Of a stretch of DNA of 64,000 bases, positions 32,535 to 43,289 are shown piece by piece; the stretch's first letter is position 1; every line of letters begins with the position of its first letter. The notes under the pieces are model-generated. The model did no database searches, was not told the DNA's origin, and worked only from the letters and a program-made list of their open reading frames with translations. Source of the stretch: Ciborinia camelliae (taxonomy: Eukaryota > Ascomycota > Leotiomycetes > Helotiales > Sclerotiniaceae); contig JANPYM010000003.1 in NCBI GenBank assembly GCA_025890175.1, forward strand, positions 2,600,795-2,664,794. The letters are read 5' to 3'. The translations under genes and the position numbers were made by a program.

Positions 32535-35243
32535 ATGTCTTTTCAAGTACTGGAACTTCTGCATAGAATTGAACGATGCTGACCCGACCTTTCAAATACA
32601 GATATCTCTCGCCGTCGAACAAGAAAATCAAGTGGAAACAATCACCCTACCTTCCCCCAGGCATAAAAGCAAGGCCTTGAAGACCGATGACACTGAATGG
32701 ATATTTGATGATACATTCAATGGGATTACGACGTTGCATTCGCCAGACGATCCGGATTTGGAGTGAGTGATTCCATTTTACAACGGTTTTCACTAGTACG
32801 AGCTGGATTCAGACAACGAGAGAGTTTTGATTCCTGGACTCTTTTCATAGACCGAATCCGCTTGGGACATGGAGCTATTTCTCAAGTGTTCGCACATTGG
32901 AAGTTTAAATCGATCAACCTCGACGCTGATATGCTATTATTTACAGTATATGTGCTGTTCATGGTCTCAACGGAAATGCGTTTGAGAGCTGGGTAGCAAC
33001 CAAAAACCGTAAGATGTGGCTACGCGATATATTACCATACTCGAAACCTTTCGACAAAGCTCGTATCATGACGTTTGGATATAGCTCTCGGCTACGAGAC
33101 AAGGGCAATCTTTCCGGGATTACAGTCTGGTCGCAAGATCTGCTTCGAATTGTCAGCAGTGTCAGAGTCAACGAACAGGTTAGTATCGCCCAGTAACAAT
33201 TACACTTAGCAATTTTTATTCAATCCCTATAACTCTTTGAACTTTTTTGCCAGCGTCTAACTCTCAATAGGAACGAGAACGTCCTATTATATTTGTCATT
33301 CAATGGGAGGAATTGTTGCTCGCCAGGTGAGTACAGCCCCTTAACACAACAAGTATGACTACTTAGCCGGGGCTGTCTAGGCAATGGTTGAACTGAATAA
33401 ATACGGAAGCCAATCTGAATATCGTGGAATTAGTCTCTTGAACTGTGGTCTTCTGTTCTTAAGCACCCCTCATTCCGGCTCACTCGAAGCTGACTGGAAT
33501 GACTTCTTGACGGGCATCGCTCAACTGACTTTGGGTGTACGAAAAGAGATAGTGAAGACACTGGGGAGTTTCAATCCCATGTCAACAGAGGGCCAAAGAG
33601 AATTCATGAATATGAAAATGATACCACCATTTGACGCATTTCACGAGACTCGGAAGATCTCTATTGCCCTACTGAATCGACACGTACGTCAAATTCCACT
33701 AATAAGAATCCTCAACTGCTGATATTAGTCAAGATTGTTACAAAGCAGTCTGCGAGCTTGTCAACCTGTATAGCACAGGGAATGCCAGATATTGATCACC
33801 ACACAACATGTAAATTCGAGTCAAAATTTGGGGGATTTGAACAAGTGTCAAGTGGCGAACAAGCTAAGACATCTGAAAAGCCTGATAATCTTGTGAGGGA
33901 AACTGATGTATACACCCTATTCAAGGAGTCCTAATCTATTGAAATAATATTGGCGTTACTTTTAGAGCTAACTGTAATCCTTCAAGAAACCTGTGGGGGA
34001 TCCGCTCATCCCTACCCAGCGGTAAAAGGTTCTTCGAGGGCAAAGGCCTGAGAGGAAACCAAAAGTTTCAGGGCAGGAAGTAGATATAGGGAAATTAATT
34101 GACTCGGTTGAGAAATTCGACGGGAAAGATAATTTTTCGCTTGTTATAGCAGGAATGGGTGGTATAGGGTAAGCCTCAATCCTTACTACGGACCAAAACC
34201 CGACTGAGAACGGTTTAGGAAGACAGCGGCTGCATTAAAGATTGGTCGTCGAAATAAGGACCGACGTAACGTCTTTTTTGTAAACGCCACCGATGAGCAG
34301 TCGCTAAATAAAGCATACCTAGACATTGCGAGACAATTAGGCCATGAATATCTACTTAAGAACTACCGAGGCCAAGATTTAATCGCAATTTGGAGCAACC
34401 AGACTCCCGAGGAGAAGATCGACAGATTTCAGCATTGGTTGGACGATAAAGAAAACGAAAATGCTCTGTTCATCCTTGACGATATTGACGGAATAAAAGA
34501 CTTGGCCCCTAATTCCAACTTTCTGCTCCACCACCAAGCAAGGAATATCTTGCTGACAAGTAGGAATCCAAATCTTCATCCGCGAGACGGGAAGACTATA
34601 AAACTAGGCATTTTAGAGACTGCCGATATTGTAACTATCTTGGAAGCAGTGCGATCATTGGAAGATGCAGACGCTAAAGATTTCCCCGATCTGTATAATC
34701 CCGACACCCTACTCTCTATCGCTAAAGCCGTCCATGGACATCCACTTGCAGCCTCCATAGCCATGAATTATATCATTCGCCGCCAATCCTTAAATGACTG
34801 TGCGTCGGCTGGTCAGGATTTTGTTTCTATGCTTTCTGGTTCCGACCGCAGCGCGCGAATGGCATTTTTACAATACAGCCCACAAATGCCTTCTATCATG
34901 GAAACATTTCTGGTATCCAGAGAACGTTTGTTTCGCCTAAAAAGTCTCGCTTGGTCATTGTTGACTTTAAGAAATTCTTTGCGTTATCAGAAATTGCAAA
35001 TAGAGACAAGTTGCCAGACGTCGATATTCTTGGCTTGCGGAAAGAAAGCAAAATGCCTTTATTGCATCAGATCGAAGAAGTTTCCTTGATGGAAAGAATC
35101 AAGCATTCCAGGGCTCTCTGAATTCATCCTCTCTGGGCCGAATGTACAAGACAATTGATGGGGACGGACCAAATGTTGATATTGATGAATCGGATTTTGA
35201 CAATCTGCTATTACTCAGCATCTCAGCCTTCTGGGGACTTTGA
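32535..35243 (+). pseudogene. NLR-type protein gene: SesB-like alpha/beta-hydrolase + NB-ARC, probably decayed
   Basis: STAND/NLR architecture typical of fungal allorecognition and innate-immunity-like proteins. Best exons: 32535-32546, 32602-32762, 32947-33182, 33271-33326, 33381-~33683, ~33729-33890, ~34026-34168, 34219 onward. The N-terminal hydrolase shows ICAVHGLNGNAFESW, the nucleophile elbow CHSMGGIVARQ and the His-bearing GMPDIDHHTTCKF. The NB-ARC part has Walker A GMGGIGKTAAALK (split by the 34169-34218 intron), Walker B ALFILDDID, RNBS-B-like ARNILLTSR and a GLPL-like VHGHPLAASIAM. Disruptions: the linker before the P-loop meets a stop at 34023-34025 in the only fitting frame; after AWSLL (~34965) the conserved sequence continues in another frame (FKKFFALSEIANRDKLPDVD); that frame hits a stop at 35119-35121. 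No long C-terminal repeat domain is found. Either a recent pseudogene or a gene with unusual introns that I could not resolve. Confidence 0.75.
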
Positions 35244-35454
35244 TGAAAGAAAGCGAAGGGAAGATTGCTTCTATCCCCACGTCAAGCATTGTGTAAAAAT
35301 ATGCATGAGTTTCGACATCACTACTTCAAATTTAAAACTTCGAGAGGAGGTGAACGAGCTAGTGCATGAGCATAGGAATACAAAAATATGTCTGTTGGTT
35401 CGGTTACTCGGTGAAGGTTACTATTGATCAATAGTATATATCAAAATAAGTTGT

Positions 35455-35582
35455 ATTGTTAAGCGTGCTGGGATCGGGTACGAAGTACGCGATCCTTATA
35501 TGCACCCGCTACGCGGGCGGTGCGGCCGCACGGCCGCAGCGGAGTCACGTGACCGGAGGTCACGTGCCCCAAATCGCGACAA
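35455..35582. mobile_element. GC-rich patch resembling a DNA-transposon end or MITE relic
   Basis: An abrupt GC-rich block (about 35495-35580) sits in AT-rich DNA. It contains nested inverted repeats: a hairpin-like GGATCG..CGATCC arrangement at about 35470-35494, GCACCCGC/GCGGGCGGTGC, GCGGCCGCACGGCCGC, and two CACGTG palindromes inside GTCACGTGAC and GGTCACGTGCC. Such CACGTG-bearing termini are common in pogo/Fot-like fungal elements, but I see no transposase or clear matching terminal repeat, so the call is tentative. It lies where the C2H2 relic loses its continuation. Confidence 0.4.
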
Positions 35583-35630
35583 TGTCAAAACACATCAACG
35601 AGAACCAATAGAAGTGACTTGCCTGGGAAC

Positions 35631-36330
35631 TTACTCCATTCGTCGAAGTACAGAATATCCTGGGCCCATGCAAGTTCGATACTTGCGACATCCATCGGGC
35701 TTAGTGTAATATACTTGTGGCATTTTCTTATAAAATGGGCATGCAAAGGCCTTGTTCTTCGATCCACCTCGGGGGGTGTCCGACCTAGGACGCTTAGAAT
35801 CATTTGTTCTTTCGTCGTCTGGTGGCTCATCATCGGGCTTATCGCGTTTCTTGTTGAACAGATTGGGATGAACCGGCGGATAGGTATCGGCAGATGAAAC
35901 GAGGGCTTAGGTTCTTCCTGTCGATTGTGTTGAAACGGATTCAGATTCTGTTGACCTGGGTGAACATTGAGTTGCTCTGTAACCTTGGAAAATAAGCAGG
36001 AGAGAATCGATTAGTTGCAGATCCTGCCCAACTACGTCGGATATCTTCGCCCTAGTATCCTCAACCAGATAAAAAATCTTCCGCAATTAAGCTTGTAACC
36101 TCCAATACAAGATCATCATCAAGCTCTCCATCTAATTCCAGATGTGCTTCGAATTTGTTTGGACAAGTTGAGAACTCTTCATCCCACAACGAAGTGCTTG
36201 AATTCAGTGTTTTATTCACGCTTTGGACATCCTCTACTTCTTCGGAAGGATAGTCTGATACAAGGTTGGGGGTATAGTTTCGGGTTGGGTCTTGATATGA
36301 TTAATTGTGAGTCTCAGCATCACAAACCCC
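35631..36330 (-). pseudogene. Broken fungal C2H2-type zinc-finger gene fragment
   Basis: Two coding-like pieces on the minus strand. The upstream piece (about 36290-36064) reads SDYPSEEVEDVQSV...ELDGELDDDLVLEVTSLIAEDF, an acidic stretch. After a probable intron (to the acceptor near 35984), the second piece (35983-35631) starts EQLNVHPGQQNLNPFQHNRQ, then must change frame near 35900 to give NLFNKKRDKPDDEPPDDERT, a basic patch, and KAFACPFYKKMPQVYY...CRKYRTCMGPGYSVLRRM. That last block matches the widespread fungal motif in which CPFxK...CxGPG..HRxKEHLYRxH forms a zinc finger. Translation stops at a GTAAGT that could be a splice donor, but the GC-rich patch at 35455-35582 follows and no KEHLYRxH exon is found. 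It is therefore a truncated relic or a gene cut by an insertion. Confidence 0.65.
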
Positions 36331-37511
36331 AGGGCAGAGTATTCGCACCATGTAATAGGTCACTTGTAAGACTTGGCGTATAGCTCGACAGAATTGTGGC
36401 AACGTTTAGGATGCTTTGTAAAAGCGAATGGAGAAGAAACCCCTTCCGTATGGTAGTGGCAAGTCACAGCAGGATATCTCTGGCGATAATGCTTCAACCA
36501 TTTGTCACTGGCAAAAATGTCAATGATTTGCGAAATATTGGAGAATAATTGTGCCTACTCTAGCTCTTTTGCATAAGTTGCCATGCGGCGAAATCTATTT
36601 TGATGGAATATTGTACCATTGGCTAGAATATTCCTCGGAGTGCTTCAGATTGGAGATATATAGAACAAGTTTAGTAAAGTCTGCCAGCAGAGTAAGATAG
36701 TCGGACCCACAGGAGTTCTCGAACCCCCCAAACTTATCTTCCTCGTCTGAAGCTGGCTTAGTTGTGAAGAAGATCGGAGATTCATAAAAGGAAGAAATAC
36801 CTAGCCATATTGGAAATCATGTTCGCCTTGGTTGAAAGTAATTCGATAACTTATTTTGCAAAATTTCTAGGCTGGGCAGCTGCTATACTAGTAGCCTTGC
36901 CATCATATCGACCCCACGGTTTATTGCGCGGCGGGAACAGTCAGAATATAAACGAGGCCAATAACGAAAACCGACATGATCAATCCTGCTGCATGCAATG
37001 GCTGACAAAATAATATCGGCACCAATCATCTATTCGGCGTGGAATTCAGAATGGTACGAAGAACGGGAACCGACAGGATCATCTGCATGTCACTATCCAG
37101 CGTGGAATTCTGCATGGTAAGAATACTCGAACACTCATCGGTAAGTACTCTTGTAGAGAAGGTTCACATCTCCTCATCGTGAATGAGACGAGGACTTCAC
37201 CCGCATAATTCTGGTTATGTACTATGTAGATTTATATACCATGAGATGAGATGTGATGAAAGTCGAGGAATCAATGTTCGCGAACAAATAAGCTAGGATT
37301 GATCTGCACCAATCCCAAAATGGTAAAGCTCCCGTCCTGTTTTATATTAACCTAACCTCGCGATTTCCCATGTGACAGGCGCCTTTAATTCACAGCACCC
37401 CTCATTATCCCAAGGAACAGCTCAACAATGCCTTCGGACTCTCTTTTGATAATACCCATACAATAGCGATCAATACACAAGCTCTAGCAGAAGCACATCA
37501 CTCACCCCAAA
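36331..37511. other. Intergenic region with a diverged short duplication
   Basis: No supported gene; a 67-codon frame at 36810-37013 has no recognisable match. At 36971-37130 two ~70-80-bp stretches are similar (both contain CCGACA(T/G)GATCA...CTGCATG and GCGTGGAATTC(A/T)G(A/C)ATGGTA), suggesting an old tandem duplication. The last ~120 bp precede the bHLH gene. Confidence 0.5.
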
Positions 37512-37990
37512 ATGTCCGCATCACCCACCGGCGAATCCTCAACCAACGCCAATTCAGCGAATGGCATCAATCCAGCAGATGAGAAACCGCGGTTATCGGA
37601 ACATGAGAAGAAGGCTAATCATATCGCATCTGGTAGGTAATTCCATAGCTTTTACTTCAATTCCACAGTAATAACTTCAGCGACCTCAAGCACCAAGGCT
37701 GACAATCATTCTTGTCCGCAGAACAAAAACGTCGCCTAGCAATCCGCGAAGGCTTTGATCGACTAGCAGATTTAGTCCCTGGGCTGGAAGGCCAAGGGAG
37801 AAGCGAAAGCGTGGTATTGAAGAAAACCGTGGATTATATACGGATGCAGCTAGAGGAAAGGCGGATGTTGGTTGAGGAGGCGGAGAGTTTGGGGGTGGTT
37901 GTTGAAGAGGGTTTGAAAGGGGACGCACCTGGAGCGGGGAGCGCGGGTTTGGGCAGTAGAGAGGCAGGATGGGGAGGTGGGAGTGGATGA
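37512..37990 (+). CDS. Small bHLH transcription factor (INO4-like)
   Basis: Model: 37512-37632 and 37722-37990, an 89-bp intron (GTAGGT..GCAG), giving 129 residues. The basic region SEHEKKANHIASEQKRR has His37, Glu41 and Arg45 in the H-E-R spacing expected for contact with CANNTG E-boxes. Helix 1 is LAIREGFDRLADLVPGL, followed by a short loop, and helix 2 is SESVVLKKTVDYIRMQLEERR with a brief Leu/Glu extension. A Gly-rich tail ends the protein. Yeast Ino4 is a similarly small bHLH that works as a heterodimer (with Ino2) on phospholipid genes; equivalence here is inference from size and motif only. The intron splits the basic region between Ser40 and Glu41. Confidence 0.88.
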
Positions 37991-40205
37991 GGTATGTGAG
38001 GTAATGTAGGAAAATGGGAACAAAAATATTTGGGTTTAAGGTTGGCGTTGGAGGACGGGAATTGCGGATGGTTGAATATGGCGGGCGTTTTATTGTTTGG
38101 GATCTGGCGGCGCGATACTTTTTGGGAGAATACCCCAGGTGATGGACGACTACGAATTATACGTCAGTCTAGGAGATATTATGGTATATGAACAATACGG
38201 CCGTAGTTGGTGTATGCTACCAGGCTAGTCGATGGGCGAACAAGTTTCGTGAGATTAAACGTTCGACTGTCCATCCGCCTTTCTACATAGCACTAAGCTG
38301 CGGATGCAAATTTCGTCATATTTTTAGTACCAACTTCCTGTCCCAGAAGTGGCGGATATTGGCTCTTGGTCCATGGTATTCTTGTTAGCTGGAGATGCAT
38401 ACATTTTGGAACCTTTTGGGCAGCTATAGAAAACTCAGCAATGAAGGTGTGAAGCCGATAATACATCCGGCATAACTTGTTGCTCGAAATCTTTACGCAC
38501 ATAATTACCTATCAAATAAGTTTTCCAGTGCAAGTAATAGCTATCTTCTTTCAGGAGCAAAATTCTTCTTCAAGCTCACCACACCACTGTATCGCCCGAT
38601 ACAGCCGACTACTTGCAACATCTTTATAGTGCATTTGTCTCTACGTAGGTACCTAGACTTAGATTAACAACTGAGTAACCATATGTGATGGTAACCAAAG
38701 AAATAAAGGTAACTAGTGGTAAGAGTATCTTCTGTCTCCATTCAAGGGTCGATAAATTCGAACACACGCACCCTGTTATCCAACCATTTCTAGCCAATAT
38801 CCTCGCAAGCAACCAAATCCTACTTTCATAGTTGGAGATATACAAACCTACTTCCTATGACTCTGCTTTGGCCATTCGAGTCTCAATGTGAGACCAGCAG
38901 AAACATAGACCATCGCGTGAGTGGAAGTCTTCAAGATGCTTCTTGGAAATAATTGGGATTGTCATTTACTAAGAGATGTCGTATACAACGCGCTCTTATT
39001 TTGCAAGAAGTGTATTGAATGTAATATATAGAGCAGATGAAAGTTTGTCCTAGAATATGTAGATGGAAACAGACTAAAACCGGCGCAAAGATTCAAATAA
39101 TATCAAAAAAGAAGAGGACTACTTTCAACAACTCTTCAATTGATATTCACTATCTCAAGCCCAAGACCAAATGCTCCCAAAATCATTACCACCATTCATA
39201 CCCACCCTACCACCAAGCCAAACTCGCTTCCCACTTACATATATTCCCAAATACGACGACAAACATTCAAGCACCCCCACGTCTCGATGGCGCAGCGGTA
39301 GAGTTCATCATTCTCGAGAATGTTGTCCGCCTCTCTACTTAGCATTAGGCAGGGCTTCGATCGGACAGTGACACAACGATATATTATAGTACGTATATTG
39401 TGTGGATCATTGGGACTTCAAGGCGTCGCGCCTAGAGTTTTGCCCTTTTGGATCTTTCTTTTGATTTTTTGTAGTTGATTTGGGTGGGTACCATGTTTTT
39501 ATATGGGTAGCGAGGAGATCGGACGAGTATGTGGTGTGGATCAAGGGGTGAAGGTTGGGTTGGTTGGTGGTGAAGTGAAGTGAAGTGAAGTGAAGTGAAA
39601 ATGGGAAGCGAGGCGGAATGAGGTGGATTGGTAAAGTGTTCATTTTACATTTGTGCGTACAACTTACCAGCATTACAGACGGGACTCAATCAATCTGTTG
39701 GTAGGCAGATGATATATATCTTCAAGATTAAACTACCTAGGTATTCAAGATATCTCAATTCAATTTTTAAATCATTTTGTGGTTTCCATCCTTTCTGATG
39801 TCTCACTATCAAAACATTCGTACCGCCTTTCCCCATTCTCTAAATGCCTCCTACACTGCATACAGAGGTTGTGAGATGGAGAATATGTGGAGAGTAGAAA
39901 ATACAAGAAGAAAGTGATAGATATCCAGCGAGAAGGGGGGTATGGGGGGTGAAGATAGAAAATCGGTGGATTTTTGCGGTTGTGTGAATCTTGAGGAGTT
40001 ATTTCCCTTCAATGAATAATGTCAACAAGCAAGTAGAAAAGACCCAAACCGAAACCAGATCGAACATCCAACTCTCTCTTGATCACACTACATCTCAGAC
40101 TCCATTCAATTCCGTGAGCCAAGTTCATATTTTTTCATTTTTATTCGTATCACTTGTAGGTACATGCCCAATTACAACTCAATCGAAACCCCCGATACCC
40201 ATATT
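37991..40205. other. 2.2-kb intergenic region
   Basis: No supported gene. Contains a tRNA-like box near 39283-39375 that does not fold into a proper tRNA (see rejected items) and a GTGAA pentamer run near 39571-39598. Otherwise unremarkable AT-rich sequence. Confidence 0.55.
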
Positions 40206-42907
40206 TTAATGACCCACTCCACCCGCAACCCAATCATTGAAATTTGCATCCCCAGGTTGAGGGAAGAGGCCTCTATTCGGAACCTCTCCATTCACTGGTT
40301 GTGCATTCTGTTGCGCATTTGCAGCGGCCCCTTCGTCTCGTCGATGCGCTTCCTGCCTCTGCTGCCTATATACTATTAAGAACACAAGTGCGGCCGCTAG
40401 GCCAATAATAAGAAGACTTTCTATTATTCCATCATCTAGAGCATCGTCGTAGAGTCCATCTGCATCACCGCCTGGCATAGGATCGTGGACAGAACCATAA
40501 GCATCATCTGCGTCATAGTCGGCGTAGTATGGATGATCATCTTGGAGGAAATTGCTAATCCATTCCGCAAGTGACCATTGCTTTCGAGGAGCTAATGATG
40601 TGTTAGCGGTTTAATCTTCTCTCTTTGAGCTTTGAATAACTTACCTGGTTCATCGATAATGGAATTGACCTTGCCATGTGTGAACGAATTCCATGCACTT
40701 CTAATCCGTAATTTTAATAGACTGAGGGTGACAGGCAGATATGCCTCTTCATTTGTCTCCAAAGCGTGATCATAATATCTCTTCGCAAGATGGAAATCCT
40801 GATCGAGACCAATGCCATTTTCATGCATCCAACCCAAGTTGTATAGAGCCTGGGCACTTTGAGGAAACTCGGATGCGGCTGTATAACAAGCTGCAGCCTT
40901 CTCCATGTCTGCATGCGTACCAATACCATTGAGATAATAATCACCCATCTTGACTAAAGCGTCGGTATTTGCTTGCTTAGCCGCTCTGGTCCAATAGAGC
41001 AATGCAAGTCCCGCGTCTTGTAATAATTTAGGTCGTGATGTGGATACAAGAGTTAGCCAAGAAGGTATGGCCAATTTCGACTTTTGTTCATCAAGGATAT
41101 ATGCAACATTTGATTGTGCTTTTTCGTATCCTTGTTCTGCCGCATGCATATAACCAATTAAAGCCAATTCGTCATTACCTTGCTCATAGGCATTATTCGC
41201 CTCAGCAAAAGAAGTCAGGAGAGGCTCTGCCTTCTCTGCAACGATCTTGTAGTATGCGGTTGCCAATGTACAGCTTCGCTCTCGGCCAACTCCTTGATCG
41301 ATAAGTTCGGCAAGATAATAGTAAGCTTCAATGTTACCATATCGTGCAGCGAGCTCAAAATATCGATTGGCAACCTTAATGTCGTTGTCAGTACCTTGAT
41401 CCAAGTACATAGCTCCCAGACCGACTTGAGCAGGCGCATAGTCCTGATCGGCAGAAGCCTTGAAGTATTGTTGCGCAAGTACGGAATTTTTGGGTACTCC
41501 TAGGCCATGGAGGTACATCAAGCCCATCCCATATTGAGAACCAGCATCGCCATTTTTTATGCCGCGTTCAAACCAAGTCTGAGCCTTTTCATAACTCTGA
41601 TCAACACTCTCCCCCCTTAGATACATCCGTCCTAGATAGCCTGCAGATTTGGCAGCAATCTTATCTAGTTGGGGTTTATCATTGTCGATGATTTTCCCAT
41701 TCCTCGTCCAGTAGAGCTTGGCCACCTTCGTGAAATACCATTTCGCACTCTTTAAGTTTCGTGGAAGTCCCTTTTGACCTTCGTAATGAATACGTCCCAG
41801 GCTGAAAGTGGCTTTGAAGTCACCTTTCCTAGACATCAAGTCGAGATACTCCAGAACATCATCCAGTGCCGCATTAGCATCTGAATTTGGCGATCCGCGA
41901 TTCGCATTCTGGCCGGCACTACTGAAACTTGCTCCTTCGCCATAAACTCCGCCATCATCATCTGCAAGCTGATATGAGTCCTGAACATATGCCATGCCTC
42001 CTGGTGGCCCGGATCGATGCCACTCAATTGCTTTATCCGCCACTTTTTTATAATATTTAATACCCATGTCACAATTTCTTGACATACCAATTCCACTATA
42101 ATGTCGAAAAGCAAGGGTCATGGCAGATCTTGTGCTTCCTCCCTCGGCGGCGAATGTATGGTATAGCAAAGACTTTGCTTGGTCCTGCTCAACAGCACCT
42201 CCAATCCCCGTTGCATACATAAACCCAATCATGTGCTGTGCCGAGCTGTTTCCATTCAATGATGCCAACTGATTGTATCTTTTGAATGCCTCGCTATAGT
42301 CCTTGGGATATGAGTAGTTTCCGTAGAAGTTCATTTGCGCTAGAAGATATATAGCATCTGAGTTGTTGACATGGGCTGCTTGCTCCAAGAGTTGAACTGC
42401 TTCTGCAACCAGGCCTGGAGCCTGCTGCTGCGCTGGACTACTCCCATCGGACGGCGGACCCTGGACCAATCTGGGAAGACTTGCAACGACATATTGTGTC
42501 AACGTTTTAACAATTCCGGATGGGTTCGAGGTAGAGCGTGGATGTGATCGTTCGTAGCGTTGAAGGGAATTGATAGCTTTTTCGACTAGCTCGTGTTCTT
42601 GTAATTTGTTAGCAGATGTCAAAACCAAATCCCGCAGAATTGATTCTCACCAGCTGTATTCCTTATTGGTGGCGCTCGGTGTGATTCTTGGGCTGTAGAT
42701 GGTTGAGCTTGGATAGATGGCTTTGGGCTCCGCTCCGCCGTGAGAGATGTCCCTAGCTCTTCGTGCACATGCGCGCAACTTATAGGAAATATAAACTGCC
42801 AAAGAACTATGATCGTACAAAATTAGTGACTCTTGAACTCTCAGTCAATTATTAGGAACCTTACGAATGAATACCGGCAGTATAAGCCGCTGGCTCAGGC
42901 CCCTCAT
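40206..42907 (-). CDS. hrd3: HRD3/SEL1L-type ERAD ubiquitin-ligase subunit
   Basis: ER membrane partner of the Hrd1 ubiquitin ligase, which receives misfolded lumenal proteins for degradation. Model (minus): 42907-42865, 42806-42651, 42597-40645, 40591-40206; phases agree, giving 845 residues with introns of 58, 53 and 53 bp. The signal peptide (RLILPVFILLWQFIFPISCAHV) is assembled across the first intron. The lumenal part is a chain of SEL1 repeats, for example AQHMIGFMYATGIGG, GSQYGMGLMYLHGLGVPKN, AQVGLGAMYLDQG, ALVKMGDYYLNGIGT and ALYNLGWMHENGIGLDQD. Near the C terminus a single membrane helix (SLLIIGLAAALVFLIVY) is followed by a Gln/Asn/Ala-rich cytosolic tail. Length and order match fungal Hrd3. 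The 43-bp first exon is short but fits all splice rules. Confidence 0.95.
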
Positions 42908-43289
42908 CTTGTCAGTATTTCTGTGTAAAATGTTTTACTTCGATTTTGAAGTAGCAAAATAAAATCTGGTCATGATTCCATGATATTCGGCAACAATTGG
43001 AAAGAACGAGTTGATTGGCGGGGCTTTGTAATGTTGGTTTCCTATCTCAAAGCTGTCATCTTCGGCAATTATCAAGCGACAGGAAGGCTCCGTCCTAGCT
43101 TCGGAAACTCATATTCATCCATCAATTGTCCCAAGTTTCAACAAACAATCAAGTCACAGAAAGCATTATCACATATTGTTCATTCAAATTAATGCATAAT
43201 ATAAAGTTCAGAAAGTATTTTTATTGATTTGTGGTGCATTACTAGCTAATAAATGTTGATATCGTGGGAACGCCACACTTCCGAAATTA
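42908..43289. other. Intergenic, between tandem minus-strand genes
   Basis: No gene seen. Serves as the upstream region of hrd3 and the 3' region of the WD40 gene. Confidence 0.5.

Noticed and set aside
39283..39375. tRNA-like sequence with a good A-box (ATGGCGCAGCGGTAGAG)
   Set aside because: The downstream half gives no 5-bp T stem around TTCGATC, no matching acceptor stem and no credible anticodon arm, even allowing an intron. At best a tRNA fragment.
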